A stretch of DNA of 43,472 bases from Bacillota bacterium (lineage in GTDB: Bacteria; Bacillota; Clostridia; Peptostreptococcales; Anaerovoracaceae). Position 1 is the first letter of the stretch. Every line of letters begins with the position of its first letter. The notes beneath the pieces were generated by a model. It was not told the origin of the DNA, did not search any database, and saw nothing but the letters and a program-made list of their open reading frames with translations. The DNA lies in assembly GCA_017394515.1 (NCBI GenBank), contig JAFPXY010000033.1, positions 1-43,472 of the forward strand. Reading direction: 5' to 3'. Shown in pieces: positions 16,532-23,688 of this stretch. The translations under genes were made by a program, and so were the position numbers.

Positions 16532-16719
16532 ATACATTTCTGTAAAAAATTGGCCCAAATGTATAAGTCAAATTGATACATTTCGAGGATTTTTTGGGCC
16601 AAATGTATGAGTAGCGCTCTGCCAGCTACCCGATTGATACATTTCCGCAAAAAATCTGCTCAAATGTTTAAATTTCATTGATACATTTCATGGGAAATAA
16701 TAGGCCAAATGTATCAATG
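16532..16719. repeat. Four-hairpin inverted-repeat block B (ATACATTT/AAATGTAT)
   Basis: Four units each have ATACATTT left and AAATGTAT right (AAATGTTT in unit 7) around loops of 17, 17, 17 and 18 bases: 16532-16564, 16576-16608, 16637-16669 and 16681-16714. Spacers are 11, 28 and 11 bases, the same short-long-short plan as block A. Unit 8 extends to a 13-bp stem. Three of the right arms are preceded by GGCC or GCCC. The central spacer holds its own GTAGC/GCTAC hairpin (16611-16629). Confidence 0.9.
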
Positions 16720-16738
16720 ACACTAAACGTTCCAATTC

Positions 16739-16777
16739 GATAAGGAAAGCGTAGGTTCGAGTCCTGCTCTTATCTGT
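16739..16777 (+). pseudogene. tRNA relic: acceptor plus T-arm only
   Basis: GATAAGG and TCTTATC form an acceptor-like stem around a perfect T-arm (GTAGG, TTCGAGT loop, CCTGC). The D arm and anticodon arm are absent: only five bases lie between the 5' strand and the T-arm. It shares AGGTTCGAGTCCTG with the neighbouring tRNA-Leu. It may be a deleted tRNA gene or the 3' fragment left by an integrative element. Confidence 0.55.
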
Positions 16778-16784
16778 ATAAACA

Positions 16785-16820
16785 AATTAAAAACCCCTCA
16801 CGAATGAGGGGTTTCTAATT
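16785..16820 (-). terminator. Terminator of tRNA-Leu
   Basis: AAACCCCTC / GAGGGGTTT stem with a 6-base loop, flanked by A/T runs on both sides, so it may work in both directions. It lies directly behind the encoded CCA of the tRNA. Confidence 0.8.
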
Positions 16821-16823
16821 TGT

Positions 16824-16906
16824 TGGTGCGGACAACAGGACTCGAACCTGCAAGGTCTCCCACACGGTCCTTAGCCGTGCGCGTCTGCCAATTCCGCCAT
16901 GTCCGC
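16824..16906 (-). tRNA. tRNA-Leu (anticodon AAG)
   Basis: The reverse strand folds into a full class II tRNA: acceptor GCGGACA/TGTCCGC, D arm with GGCGGAATTGGCAGACGC, anticodon stem CACGG/CCGTG around loop CTAAGGA, a long variable arm (TGGGAGACCTTG region), a T-arm with TTCGAGT and an encoded CCA. The anticodon reads AAG, so CUU (and, if A34 is edited to inosine, other CUN codons). Confidence 0.95.
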
Positions 16907-17180
16907 TTGGGGGCAGTGCATTTTTGACTGCCTTATTATATTACTACTTTTTAATAAAAAGGTCAAGGACTTTTTTTGCACATTTTACAAATTTGCTGAA
17001 TCTTTTAAAACACGCGGCGGATGTCTCCTGGCCCTACGGCGTCGCTCACTCCAAGCAAGCGAGCTTGTTGTAGCTTTGCTCACAGTTAAAAATCTCAAGT
17101 TGTACGCCTTGCCACAAGGATTCTTTTGTGATATTATTTCCTTGGAGAAATATTTAATGACTAAAAGGGAAGAATAAGAC

Positions 17181-17564
17181 ATGAATGAAAATAATTTGAC
17201 CAAAGAAATGCATGAATCCGGAGAAATGTATCTGGAGACCATACTTGTCCTTTCCCAGATGAAGCCGGTGGTGAGATCCATCGATATTTGCGACTACATG
17301 AATTTTTCCAAGCCTTCGGTAAGTCGCGCGGTGGGTAAGCTTAAGGCTGATGGATATATCGAGGTGGATGGTTCCGGATATATAGTTTTAACTGAGACCG
17401 GAAGGCAGATCGCAGAGAGGATCTACGATCGCCATAATACCCTTCAGAGCATATTTATGACCATTGGCGTTGACGAACAGACAGCTGAAGATGATGCCTG
17501 CAAGCTGGAGCATTACTTAAGCGACACGACCTATGAAGCTCTGAAGAAATACTTTAAAGTATGA
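17181..17564 (+). CDS. DtxR/MntR-family metal-dependent repressor
   Basis: 127 residues: winged helix (10-75) with SGEMYLETILVL and NFSKPSVSRAVGKLKADGYI as recognition helix and wing, followed by the metal-binding dimerisation domain. The SH3-like C-terminal domain of full DtxR is missing, as in MntR. Metal ligands seen: H85 (RHNTL), C107, E110 and H111 (ACKLEH). The cysteine at 107 matches the iron-sensing DtxR/IdeR pattern better than MntR, where a glutamate stands. It should bind Fe(II) or Mn(II) and repress uptake genes, none of which is adjacent. An AGGGAAG site precedes the ATG. Confidence 0.87.
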   Translation: MNENNLTKEMHESGEMYLETILVLSQMKPVVRSIDICDYMNFSKPSVSRAVGKLKADGYIEVDGSGYIVLTETGRQIAERIYDRHNTLQSIFMTIGVDEQTAEDDACKLEHYLSDTTYEALKKYFKV

Positions 17565-17580
17565 CATATCGTTGAGCGAG

Positions 17581-17612
17581 AAAAGCACCCGGCGAGAGGC
17601 GGGTGCTTTTTA
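17581..17612 (+). terminator. Intrinsic terminator of the DtxR-like gene
   Basis: AAAAGCACCC / GGGTGCTTTT stem around a 10-base loop, then T-rich sequence. Confidence 0.88.
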
Positions 17613-17640
17613 GACATTATTTTAACAAGAGGTGAAGATC

Positions 17641-18246
17641 ATGGAATATATCGGTGATGTGTTTTATGAATACGGCGGGGGGCTCTATGCCAATCTGACG
17701 AACCGCTGCCCTGACAGGTGTGAATTTTGCATAAGATATATGGTGGATTCCCTGGGCGGGGCGGATTCTTTGTGGCTCAAGCGCGAGCCCACCATGGATG
17801 AGATCAAAGAACTCCTGAGCGAGTGGGATCTCAATCAGTTCTACGAGCTGGTGTTTTGCGGGTACGGCGAGCCTACGGAACGCCTGGAGGATCTTCTCGA
17901 GACGGCCAGGTACGCCAAGTCGCTTTGCCCTAAGATCAAAGTTCGCATAAATACCAACGGCTTGAGCGATCTCATAAACGGCAGGGATACCACCGAGGAT
18001 CTGAGAGGAGTCATAGACGCGGTATCTATCAGCTTAAATGCCAAAGGTCCCGAAGAGTATCTGGCGCTTTGCCATCCGAGATTCGGCCTTAAGGCTTTTG
18101 ACGCCATGATCGATTACACCAGAAGGGTCAAAGAAGTCATTCCCGATGTGACCATGTCCATCGTGGGCGGTACCATCCCCAGGGATGATGTGGAGCCTTG
18201 CAGGAAGATCGCTGAGGAACTTGGGGTCAAGTTCAGGATCAGATAA
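17641..18246 (+). CDS. Radical SAM protein (TatD-associated type)
   Basis: 201 residues from the ATG at 17641, preceded by AAGAGGTG; a GTG three codons earlier overlaps that site. NLTNRCPDRCEFCIRY gives the cluster motif C23-x3-C27-x2-C30. GYGEPTERLEDLLE is the SAM-binding GGE-like segment, followed by VRINTNG. The short length and the LYANLTNRC entry resemble the radical SAM proteins often encoded next to TatD DNases in Clostridia; no tatD is in this window. Substrate unknown. The ABC exporter gene starts 41 bp later. Confidence 0.8.
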   Translation: MEYIGDVFYEYGGGLYANLTNRCPDRCEFCIRYMVDSLGGADSLWLKREPTMDEIKELLSEWDLNQFYELVFCGYGEPTERLEDLLETARYAKSLCPKIKVRINTNGLSDLINGRDTTEDLRGVIDAVSISLNAKGPEEYLALCHPRFGLKAFDAMIDYTRRVKEVIPDVTMSIVGGTIPRDDVEPCRKIAEELGVKFRIR

Positions 18247-18287
18247 CCAGGATCGGATGACCAAGTTTAAGCTGTTAAGGAGATAGA

Positions 18288-19991
18288 ATGATCAAAACAT
18301 TATTCAGTTATTTCAAACCTCATATGAAGATCTTCATGGCGGATATGTTTTGCGCATTTCTGGTGGCGGCGGTGGACCTGGCGTTCCCGCTGATATCCAG
18401 GAGGGCCATGTACGATCTTTTGCCGGAAAAGAAGTACCAGGCGTTTTTTGCGGTCATGGCCATAGTGGCAGGGGCCTATCTTCTTAGGGCCGTAGCCCAG
18501 TTCATCATGACCTACTGGGGCCATACCTTTGGCGTCAGGGTTGAAGCGGACATCAGGCGGGATCTCTTCAACCACTTCCAGGTGCTGGACTTCGAATTCT
18601 ATGACAAGAACCGCACGGGAAACCTTATGAACAGGCTCACGGGAGATCTTTTCGAGATCACGGAGCTGGCGCATCACGGCCCGGAGGACGTGCTGATCTC
18701 GACTCTGACCATCATCGGATCCCTGATCTTCATGTTCTGGATGGAATGGAGGCTGGCTGTTGTCATCGCCATCCTCATCCCGATCTTTCTTCTGGTGGTC
18801 GTCAAGAACAGGCGCGCCATGTCTCAGGCTTCTCTGAACGTTAAGAAGCGCATGGCGGACATCAACGCTGAGATCGAATCCAGGCTTTCAGGTATCAGGA
18901 CTTCCAAGGCTTTTGCCAATGAAGAGGTAGACAGGGAGCACTTCAACGATTCCAACGAGCTCTTCAAGAATTCCAAAAAAGACCACTACAAGGCCATGGG
19001 TCGTTTCATCGCTTCCCAGGAGTTTTTCATGGGCATCATGCCCGTGGCTGTCATAGCCTTCGGCGGTTACCTAATCATGGAAGGCAAGCTGAACTATATC
19101 GACCTTATCACTTTCACACTTTTCGTAAGCACCTTCGTAACGCCCATCCGTAAGCTCTCCAACTTCTCGGAGATCTTCGTGAGCGGCACTGCGGGCTTAA
19201 GACGTTTCATGGAGATCATGGCCGTGGAGCCTGTGGTAGTTGAGAAAGAGGACGCTGAGCCCTTGGTAGTGGATAAGGGCGAGGTCAAGCTGGAGAATGT
19301 GACCTTCTCATATAACAATATTAAGGAAGTCTTAAAAGGCATCGATCTGGACGTGAGACCCGGCGAGACCGTGGCCATCGTAGGCCACTCAGGAGGGGGC
19401 AAAACAACCCTTTGCCAGCTGATCCCCAGATTCTACGATGTGACCGGCGGAAGTATCACCATCGACGGTCAGGACGTAAGGGACGTAACCAAGTCCTCCA
19501 TCAGGCAGAACGTGGGCATCGTCCAGCAGGATGTATTCATCTTTGCCGATACCATCTTTGAAAATATCAGATATGGAAGACCGGATGCTTCCTATGAAGA
19601 GGTGGTGGAAGCTGCCAAGAGGGCTGAGATCTTCGACGACATCATGGCCATGCCGGATCAGTTTGACACCTACGTAGGTGAACGTGGAACCAAGCTTTCA
19701 GGCGGACAGAAACAGAGAGTGTCCATCGCCAGGATCTTCCTGAAGGATCCTAAGATCCTCATCCTGGATGAGGCAACATCAGCCCTGGATACCATCACGG
19801 AGAACCATATTCAGGAAAGCTTTGAGGAACTGGCTAAGGGCAGGACCACCATCGTCATCGCCCACAGGCTTTCCACCGTCAGAGACGCGGATCGCATAGT
19901 GGTTATAGAAGATGGCCTTATAGTAGAAGAAGGAACTCACGATGAGCTCCTTCTGGAGAACGGCGAATACGCCAAATTATACAATGCATGA
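18288..19991 (+). CDS. ABC exporter, fused permease and ATPase (MsbA-like)
   Basis: 567 residues. Six membrane segments lie in the first about 310 residues (for example 17-37, 52-76, 135-152, 157-172, 245-262, 272-286), followed by the nucleotide-binding domain: Walker A GHSGGGKTT (366-374), signature LSGGQKQR and Walker B ILILDEATS, with AHRLSTVRDADR as switch histidine. Complete half transporter that works as a homodimer, exporting lipids, peptides or drugs. GGAG precedes the ATG. It may be co-transcribed with the radical SAM gene; together they could make and export a modified product, but no precursor peptide is seen. Confidence 0.9.
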   Translation: MIKTLFSYFKPHMKIFMADMFCAFLVAAVDLAFPLISRRAMYDLLPEKKYQAFFAVMAIVAGAYLLRAVAQFIMTYWGHTFGVRVEADIRRDLFNHFQVLDFEFYDKNRTGNLMNRLTGDLFEITELAHHGPEDVLISTLTIIGSLIFMFWMEWRLAVVIAILIPIFLLVVVKNRRAMSQASLNVKKRMADINAEIESRLSGIRTSKAFANEEVDREHFNDSNELFKNSKKDHYKAMGRFIASQEFFMGIMPVAVIAFGGYLIMEGKLNYIDLITFTLFVSTFVTPIRKLSNFSEIFVSGTAGLRRFMEIMAVEPVVVEKEDAEPLVVDKGEVKLENVTFSYNNIKEVLKGIDLDVRPGETVAIVGHSGGGKTTLCQLIPRFYDVTGGSITIDGQDVRDVTKSSIRQNVGIVQQDVFIFADTIFENIRYGRPDASYEEVVEAAKRAEIFDDIMAMPDQFDTYVGERGTKLSGGQKQRVSIARIFLKDPKILILDEATSALDTITENHIQESFEELAKGRTTIVIAHRLSTVRDADRIVVIEDGLIVEEGTHDELLLENGEYAKLYNA

Positions 19992-19992
19992 T

Positions 19993-20012
19993 TTCTGATC
20001 TTAAGGTCAGAA
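19993..20012. terminator. Shared terminator hairpin between convergent genes
   Basis: TTCTGATCTT faces AAGGTCAGAA (one T-G wobble). It overlaps the stop codon of the leftward antiporter gene and follows the stop of the ABC gene by one base. T runs are weak. Confidence 0.4.
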
Positions 20013-21353
20013 TATAAAGCCTGCTATCAAATAGCAAATGAATGACAGGACCGCACAGGGCACCACGTAAGTGGTGCTCGTTTTTATTTGCCTCAGGTTG
20101 GACACCTCGGAACCGGCAGCAGTCATGATGATATTGTCCGAATAGAAGCAATAGCAGCAGCCAAAGGACACGCCGCTCATGATGGCAGCGACGATGATGG
20201 ATGGGTTGACTCCGAGAGCTGCAGCCAGGGGCAGGAAGATGGGCACGCTTATGACCTGCATGGACCAGTATCCGGCGGTGGCGAAGGTCGCCAGAGCCAC
20301 CAGAAGGAAGGCCATGGCCGGAAGCAGAGTTCCGGGCACTACAGCGCCGATCTTAGCGATCATGTATTCAAAGAATCCCAGCTTGCCGTTGACATTTGAT
20401 AGTGTGAAGGCAAAGGTCACCAGGACCATCAAAGGGAACATGCTCTTGGCTCCGTCCAGGAAGTCGTCCACGAATTTCTTCGGGCTCATGAGCCTCTGGG
20501 CCATGTACATGACCATCTGAACGATGATGGAGATTATGCAGCCATAGGTCAGATCAAAATCGAAGATAAAGGTGCCTGTCACCATGGCGACCAAAGGAAC
20601 TATAACGTTCCAGGCTGATGAGGGAGCTACGTCCTCTTCCATGTCCATCTGAAGCATGGCGGACTCACCCTCGTCATGAGGGATGGGGCTGCCACCCTGA
20701 GCCACGCGATCATAGGCTGCTTTCAGGGCTCCGTGTTTTTTGATGATGTTCACATCCACGAGAAGGCAGCAGATTACGCCGATGATGGGGAAGAACATGA
20801 AAGGTATAGCCTTGGCGTAGTCCATGAAAGCGAGGCCTTCATCTGAGATCAGGCCGATGTGGAAGCCTGCCCAGCTGGAGAAGGGCACCAAGGATGCCAT
20901 GGAGGCTGCAAGGATGGCTGCCTGCATGGACAGATGCTCCCTGGGAATTCCGTTTCTATCTGTGAGCTCTCTTAAGGAAAAACACACCGTAAGGGTGTTG
21001 AGGAAGTCGTCCACGAACATGAGAATTCCCAGTATCCAGGCCAGTACAAGAGGCTTCTTGGGACCGCTGGCGTATTTGTTCAGGATATTTCCAAAGCCTG
21101 AGATCGCCCCTGAGGTCTGAAAGAGTTTGATCAGACCACCGAAGGAGAACAGGATGATAAAGACGAATTGCAGGGACCAGCTGGAGAAGGTCTCGTAGAG
21201 AACTTCCACGAAGCCTCTTATAAAGTCACCCTTGTAGAGAAGGATGGCACCTGTAAAGGCAGCCAGAGCCAGCATTTCAGTTATTCTTTTAGTAAGCATG
21301 GCTCCCACCATAAGTACGATTATGGGGAGACATGAGATAAAGCCGTATTCCAT
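20007..21353 (-). CDS. NhaC-family Na+/H+ antiporter-like protein
   Basis: 448 residues from the ATG at 21353, which has a GGTGA site; a GTG at 21362 is an alternative. About 12 membrane segments. Hallmarks of the NhaC/ion transporter superfamily: VDDFLNTLTVCFSLRELTDR near 115-135, SWAGFHIGLISDEG and GYWSMQVISVPIFLPLAAALG. A long soluble loop (about 215-240, with acidic Glu/Asp) lies in the middle. NhaC proteins exchange Na+ for H+ or organic anions; the substrate here is not fixed by the sequence. The gene starts against an IS605 end relic. Confidence 0.82.
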   Translation of the reverse strand: MEYGFISCLPIIVLMVGAMLTKRITEMLALAAFTGAILLYKGDFIRGFVEVLYETFSSWSLQFVFIILFSFGGLIKLFQTSGAISGFGNILNKYASGPKKPLVLAWILGILMFVDDFLNTLTVCFSLRELTDRNGIPREHLSMQAAILAASMASLVPFSSWAGFHIGLISDEGLAFMDYAKAIPFMFFPIIGVICCLLVDVNIIKKHGALKAAYDRVAQGGSPIPHDEGESAMLQMDMEEDVAPSSAWNVIVPLVAMVTGTFIFDFDLTYGCIISIIVQMVMYMAQRLMSPKKFVDDFLDGAKSMFPLMVLVTFAFTLSNVNGKLGFFEYMIAKIGAVVPGTLLPAMAFLLVALATFATAGYWSMQVISVPIFLPLAAALGVNPSIIVAAIMSGVSFGCCYCFYSDNIIMTAAGSEVSNLRQIKTSTTYVVPCAVLSFICYLIAGFIF

Positions 21354-21439
21354 AGTTGTCACCGATGATGCAAAAAATTTTACATCTTGATTTTAGCATA
21401 ATAGCGCAAGCTTTAAAAGTGCAAGTTTTAACTGATAGG

Positions 21440-21488
21440 ACCATTGAGCAGGAAGCCCCCACTTCTTTAAGTGGTGGGAGCAGGTCAC
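21440..21488 (+). mobile_element. IS605-type right-end relic without transposase
   Basis: GAGCAGGAAG followed by a CCCCCACTT/AAGTGGTGGG hairpin and ending in AGGTCAC looks like the right end (omega-RNA 3' end) of a TnpB-bearing IS605-family element. No tnpA or tnpB frame remains in 21363-21488. The terminal TCAC supplies the stop codon of the merR gene, which reads in from the right. I rely on remembered shape of such ends; a search would settle it. Confidence 0.5.
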
Positions 21489-22300
21489 ACGGGAATGCTG
21501 ACTCTCAGAGCGATCTTGTTTATAGAATCTTCGTCTAAATTGAAGGGATTGAAAAGGGCTTCGAATCTGGGATTGCTGGCAGGTTTGAGACCCTGGTCAT
21601 GAAGTTCATCCAAGAGCATCTTGTAGTATTTTCTGTTTTCACCGGATTTATAAAGGAAGGTTACTGATATAGCCTTAGTGGCCGGAACTGTTTCAACGCT
21701 TGGATCGGAAGTCTTAGTTACCACGGGGATATAGACCTTGCATTTGTATTTTTTGCCAGTGGGGTCATCATAGAGGAAGTTTACAGGTTCCGGTATCAGG
21801 AAGGGAGGGTAGTAGCGATTGGTCTCATAGCCTTTCTTGATGGCTTCGTGCAGGGCATCGTCAACATGATTTGACATTTCAATGATTCCATAATCCAGAT
21901 CAGTTTTTATGGTATAGCAGCGCAGTTCAGGAATATTGATGGTGTAAACGGTGGTTGGATTGCCGGATAGTGATACAGCACGCAGGTTTTCCATACTGAA
22001 AGCCAGCATGTTTATCTTATCCTGCAGTCTGTCTGCGAAAGCGCCCATGGTCTTCGGAGACATGTCCAGGGATTTCAGTTCTTTCTTCGAGAAGCCACAC
22101 TCGTGCAAAAGCTGTATCAGGTTGATATCATAGATATTTCTGGAATTGTAATAGTGGTATTTGTTCTCACCGATCTTGGCTGGTTTGATCAGATTGTCAT
22201 CGGTCATACGCTGTAAGGTAGTTCTACCTATGCCACAGGCTCTGGCAGCCTCTCTTATGCTATATGTGTTAATAGAATTTTTCTTCATTGCCTTCACCAT
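21485..22300 (-). CDS. MerR-family regulator with GyrI-like effector domain
   Basis: 271 residues. Winged-helix MerR domain at 12-80 (TYSIREAARACGIGRTTLQRM, then YHYYNSRNIYDINLIQLL), dimer helix to about 115, then a BmrR/GyrI-like effector-binding domain (VYTINIPELRCYTIKTDL, with a C-terminal FLYKSGENRKYY). Such proteins bind bulky hydrophobic or cationic compounds and switch on a promoter with a 19-bp spacer. Exactly such a promoter with an 18-bp dyad lies 24 bp upstream but points away from this gene. The stop codon lies in the IS605 end relic, so the natural C terminus may be altered. Start uncertain between 22300 and 22288. Confidence 0.85.
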   Translation of the reverse strand: MVKAMKKNSINTYSIREAARACGIGRTTLQRMTDDNLIKPAKIGENKYHYYNSRNIYDINLIQLLHECGFSKKELKSLDMSPKTMGAFADRLQDKINMLAFSMENLRAVSLSGNPTTVYTINIPELRCYTIKTDLDYGIIEMSNHVDDALHEAIKKGYETNRYYPPFLIPEPVNFLYDDPTGKKYKCKVYIPVVTKTSDPSVETVPATKAISVTFLYKSGENRKYYKMLLDELHDQGLKPASNPRFEALFNPFNLDEDSINKIALRVSIPV

Positions 22301-22318
22301 TTTTTCATAATCGTGCTA

Positions 22319-22349
22319 TTGACATGCCCACTAGTGGGCATGGTATAAT
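22319..22349 (+). promoter_or_regulatory. MerR-type promoter, 19-bp spacer with dyad
   Basis: TTGACA (22319-22324) and a perfect TATAAT (22344-22349) are 19 bp apart. ATGCCCACTAGTGGGCAT (22324-22341) is a perfect 18-bp dyad filling the spacer. This over-long spacer with central dyad is the signature of promoters that MerR regulators activate by untwisting DNA. It fires rightward, away from the merR gene. Confidence 0.85.
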
Positions 22350-22355
22350 TGTACC

Positions 22356-22538
22356 ACAAAGCATATTATGATGCAAGAATGAATGTCTTTTGACTCCTTC
22401 GTAAATAATGCGTGACCCTATCTCTCACAGAGTCAAGAGCGATCTAAAATGACACCTTTCCAAATATTAAATGTACAACCTTTTTTCAGATCGCAAGACA
22501 GTTCATAAAAAGAAACGCTCCTCGGAGCGTTTCTTTTT
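22356..22538 (+). ncRNA. Candidate MerR-controlled small RNA
   Basis: The predicted transcript of about 180 bases has no frame with a ribosome site. It contains two paired segments, TTGACTC (22390-22396) with GAGTCAA (22430-22436), and GCGATCT (22439-22445) with AGATCGC (22488-22494), and ends in a strong terminator: AAAAAGAAACGCTCC / GGAGCGTTTCTTTTT (22507-22538). The next gene is on the opposite strand. Presence of a regulated promoter, stems and a terminator suggests a small RNA; expression is not proven. The terminator also serves the leftward ylmH-side convergence. Confidence 0.5.
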
Positions 22539-22540
22539 GC

Positions 22541-23332
22541 TTATATATATTTAATGACGTTTATATACACTTTACCCTTTCTGGAGGTGCCGTCGGTATC
22601 CAGATATATGGCCTTGCCCTTGCCCCGTAAGACGATCTTCTGGTTGGGCTTTAGCTGGTAGTCGGACTTCACGGTCTCGGTCCCATCGATGAAGACGAGG
22701 CCGCGGGAGATGGCCTCCTGGGCAGCCTTTCTGGACAGATTGAAAACCGAAGATATCACGTTGTCCAGGCGGGGAGATGCCAGATTATATCGGTGAAGCT
22801 CCTTCTTTATCTCCCCCGGATCCACATGATCGATGGTGAGAAGCTCCGTGTTGACGGAAGCTCTGCCCACGGTCGAGAGATCGTCCTTAAGGAATTCGCC
22901 AAGCTCCTTCAGAAGTATGATCTGAGCATGATCCTTGTGGACCAGGATGTCTCCGATCTTCTCCCGTTTGATGCCTTCACCCATGAGGGCACCCAGATAG
23001 TCACGGTGGCCAAGGACCACGCCTTCCTGACGTGGAACGCTCACCTTAAGAATGCACAGTGGGCATTCGTCGGGATAAGTCATGAAGTACTCCAGAAGTT
23101 CCTTCTCGTCCTTCACTCCGGTATAGTCCGGCATGAAGATGGGCAGCCTTCTCTCAGCTTCATCATAGCCACCGTAAAAGAAAGCACCCTGGGAACCCAG
23201 ACTCCTCATGAGTCTCCCGGCCTTGCTCTGCTCCTCCAGTGAGAGAAAGTCACCGTTCTCTATGGCGTAGGAGGATTGGAATCGCTGAAACCGATCTTCT
23301 ATTTTTTTGAGAAATAAATTGTTATCGTCCAT
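22541..23332 (-). CDS. ylmH: YlmH-type S4 RNA-binding protein
   Basis: 263 residues. N-terminal and middle parts match YlmH (FYGGYDEAERRLPIFMP, then LGHRDYLGALMGEGIKREKIGDI), and residues about 185-245 are an S4 domain (SPRLDNVISSVFNLSRKAAQEAI, then KPNQKIVLRGKGKA). YlmH binds the ribosome/tRNA and takes part in rescue of stalled large subunits in Firmicutes; it usually sits in the division cluster with sepF and divIVA, but here stands alone. Length is normal. Confidence 0.92.
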   Translation of the reverse strand: MDDNNLFLKKIEDRFQRFQSSYAIENGDFLSLEEQSKAGRLMRSLGSQGAFFYGGYDEAERRLPIFMPDYTGVKDEKELLEYFMTYPDECPLCILKVSVPRQEGVVLGHRDYLGALMGEGIKREKIGDILVHKDHAQIILLKELGEFLKDDLSTVGRASVNTELLTIDHVDPGEIKKELHRYNLASPRLDNVISSVFNLSRKAAQEAISRGLVFIDGTETVKSDYQLKPNQKIVLRGKGKAIYLDTDGTSRKGKVYINVIKYI

Positions 23333-23416
23333 ATTTATTAAAACCGCATTTTATGGTATACTTGCTGTATTGAATTATAACAGAAAAAATATTCTTTTGG
23401 AAGGGGAAGCAAAAGT

Positions 23417-23671
23417 ATGAAAGGAAGATATCCTATGTTTGGCGTTTGCGCCAGAGGCTGTGAAATTGAGGTAGAAGACGGAAAGCTGGTAGACTGCGAG
23501 TTTTACGGTGGCTGCGACGGAAACCACAAGGGCATAGTCAGCCTGTCAAAGGGCAGGGATATTACGGAAATCGCAGACAAGCTGGCAGGCATCACCTGCG
23601 GCGGTCGACCCACATCATGCCCGGATCAGCTGTCCAGGATCCTGAAGCAGATCATTGAAATGGGCGAATAA
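23417..23671 (+). CDS. TSCPD domain protein (TIGR03905 type)
   Basis: 84 residues consisting only of the TSCPD domain: GVCARGCEIEVEDGKL, FYGGCDGNHKGIVSL, CGGRPTSCPDQL. The four conserved cysteines (two before residue 35 and two around TSCPD) suggest a metal site. The domain also occurs at the end of some ribonucleotide reductases; its own function is unknown. GGAAGGGG precedes the ATG. It is followed directly by the Y-family polymerase gene with a palindrome in between. Confidence 0.88.
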   Translation: MKGRYPMFGVCARGCEIEVEDGKLVDCEFYGGCDGNHKGIVSLSKGRDITEIADKLAGITCGGRPTSCPDQLSRILKQIIEMGE

Positions 23672-23688
23672 TTTTTTGCGCAAAAAAT
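23671..23688. repeat. Palindrome bridging stop and start codons
   Basis: ATTTTTTGCGCAAAAAAT is a perfect 18-bp dyad running from the last base of the TSCPD stop codon to the T of the polymerase ATG. It occupies the place where a ribosome site should be; no GGAGG-like sequence precedes this start. Confidence 0.8.

Noticed and set aside
16296-16719. CRISPR array
   Set aside because: Repeats are 8-13 bp, inverted rather than direct, the sequence between arms is partly conserved, and there are two repeat families. No cas gene is in the window.
16296-16719. Integron attC sites or chromosomal replication origin
   Set aside because: No GTTRRRY core sites and no integrase; no DnaA boxes (TTATNCACA) within the blocks.
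17641-19991. RiPP (modified peptide) cluster made of radical SAM protein and ABC exporter
   Set aside because: No precursor peptide or second maturation gene is seen nearby; the radical SAM protein resembles a stand-alone type.
23671-23688. LexA/SOS box in front of the polymerase
   Set aside because: The dyad is A/T-tract based and lacks GAAC-N4-GTTC; similar words occur all over the window.
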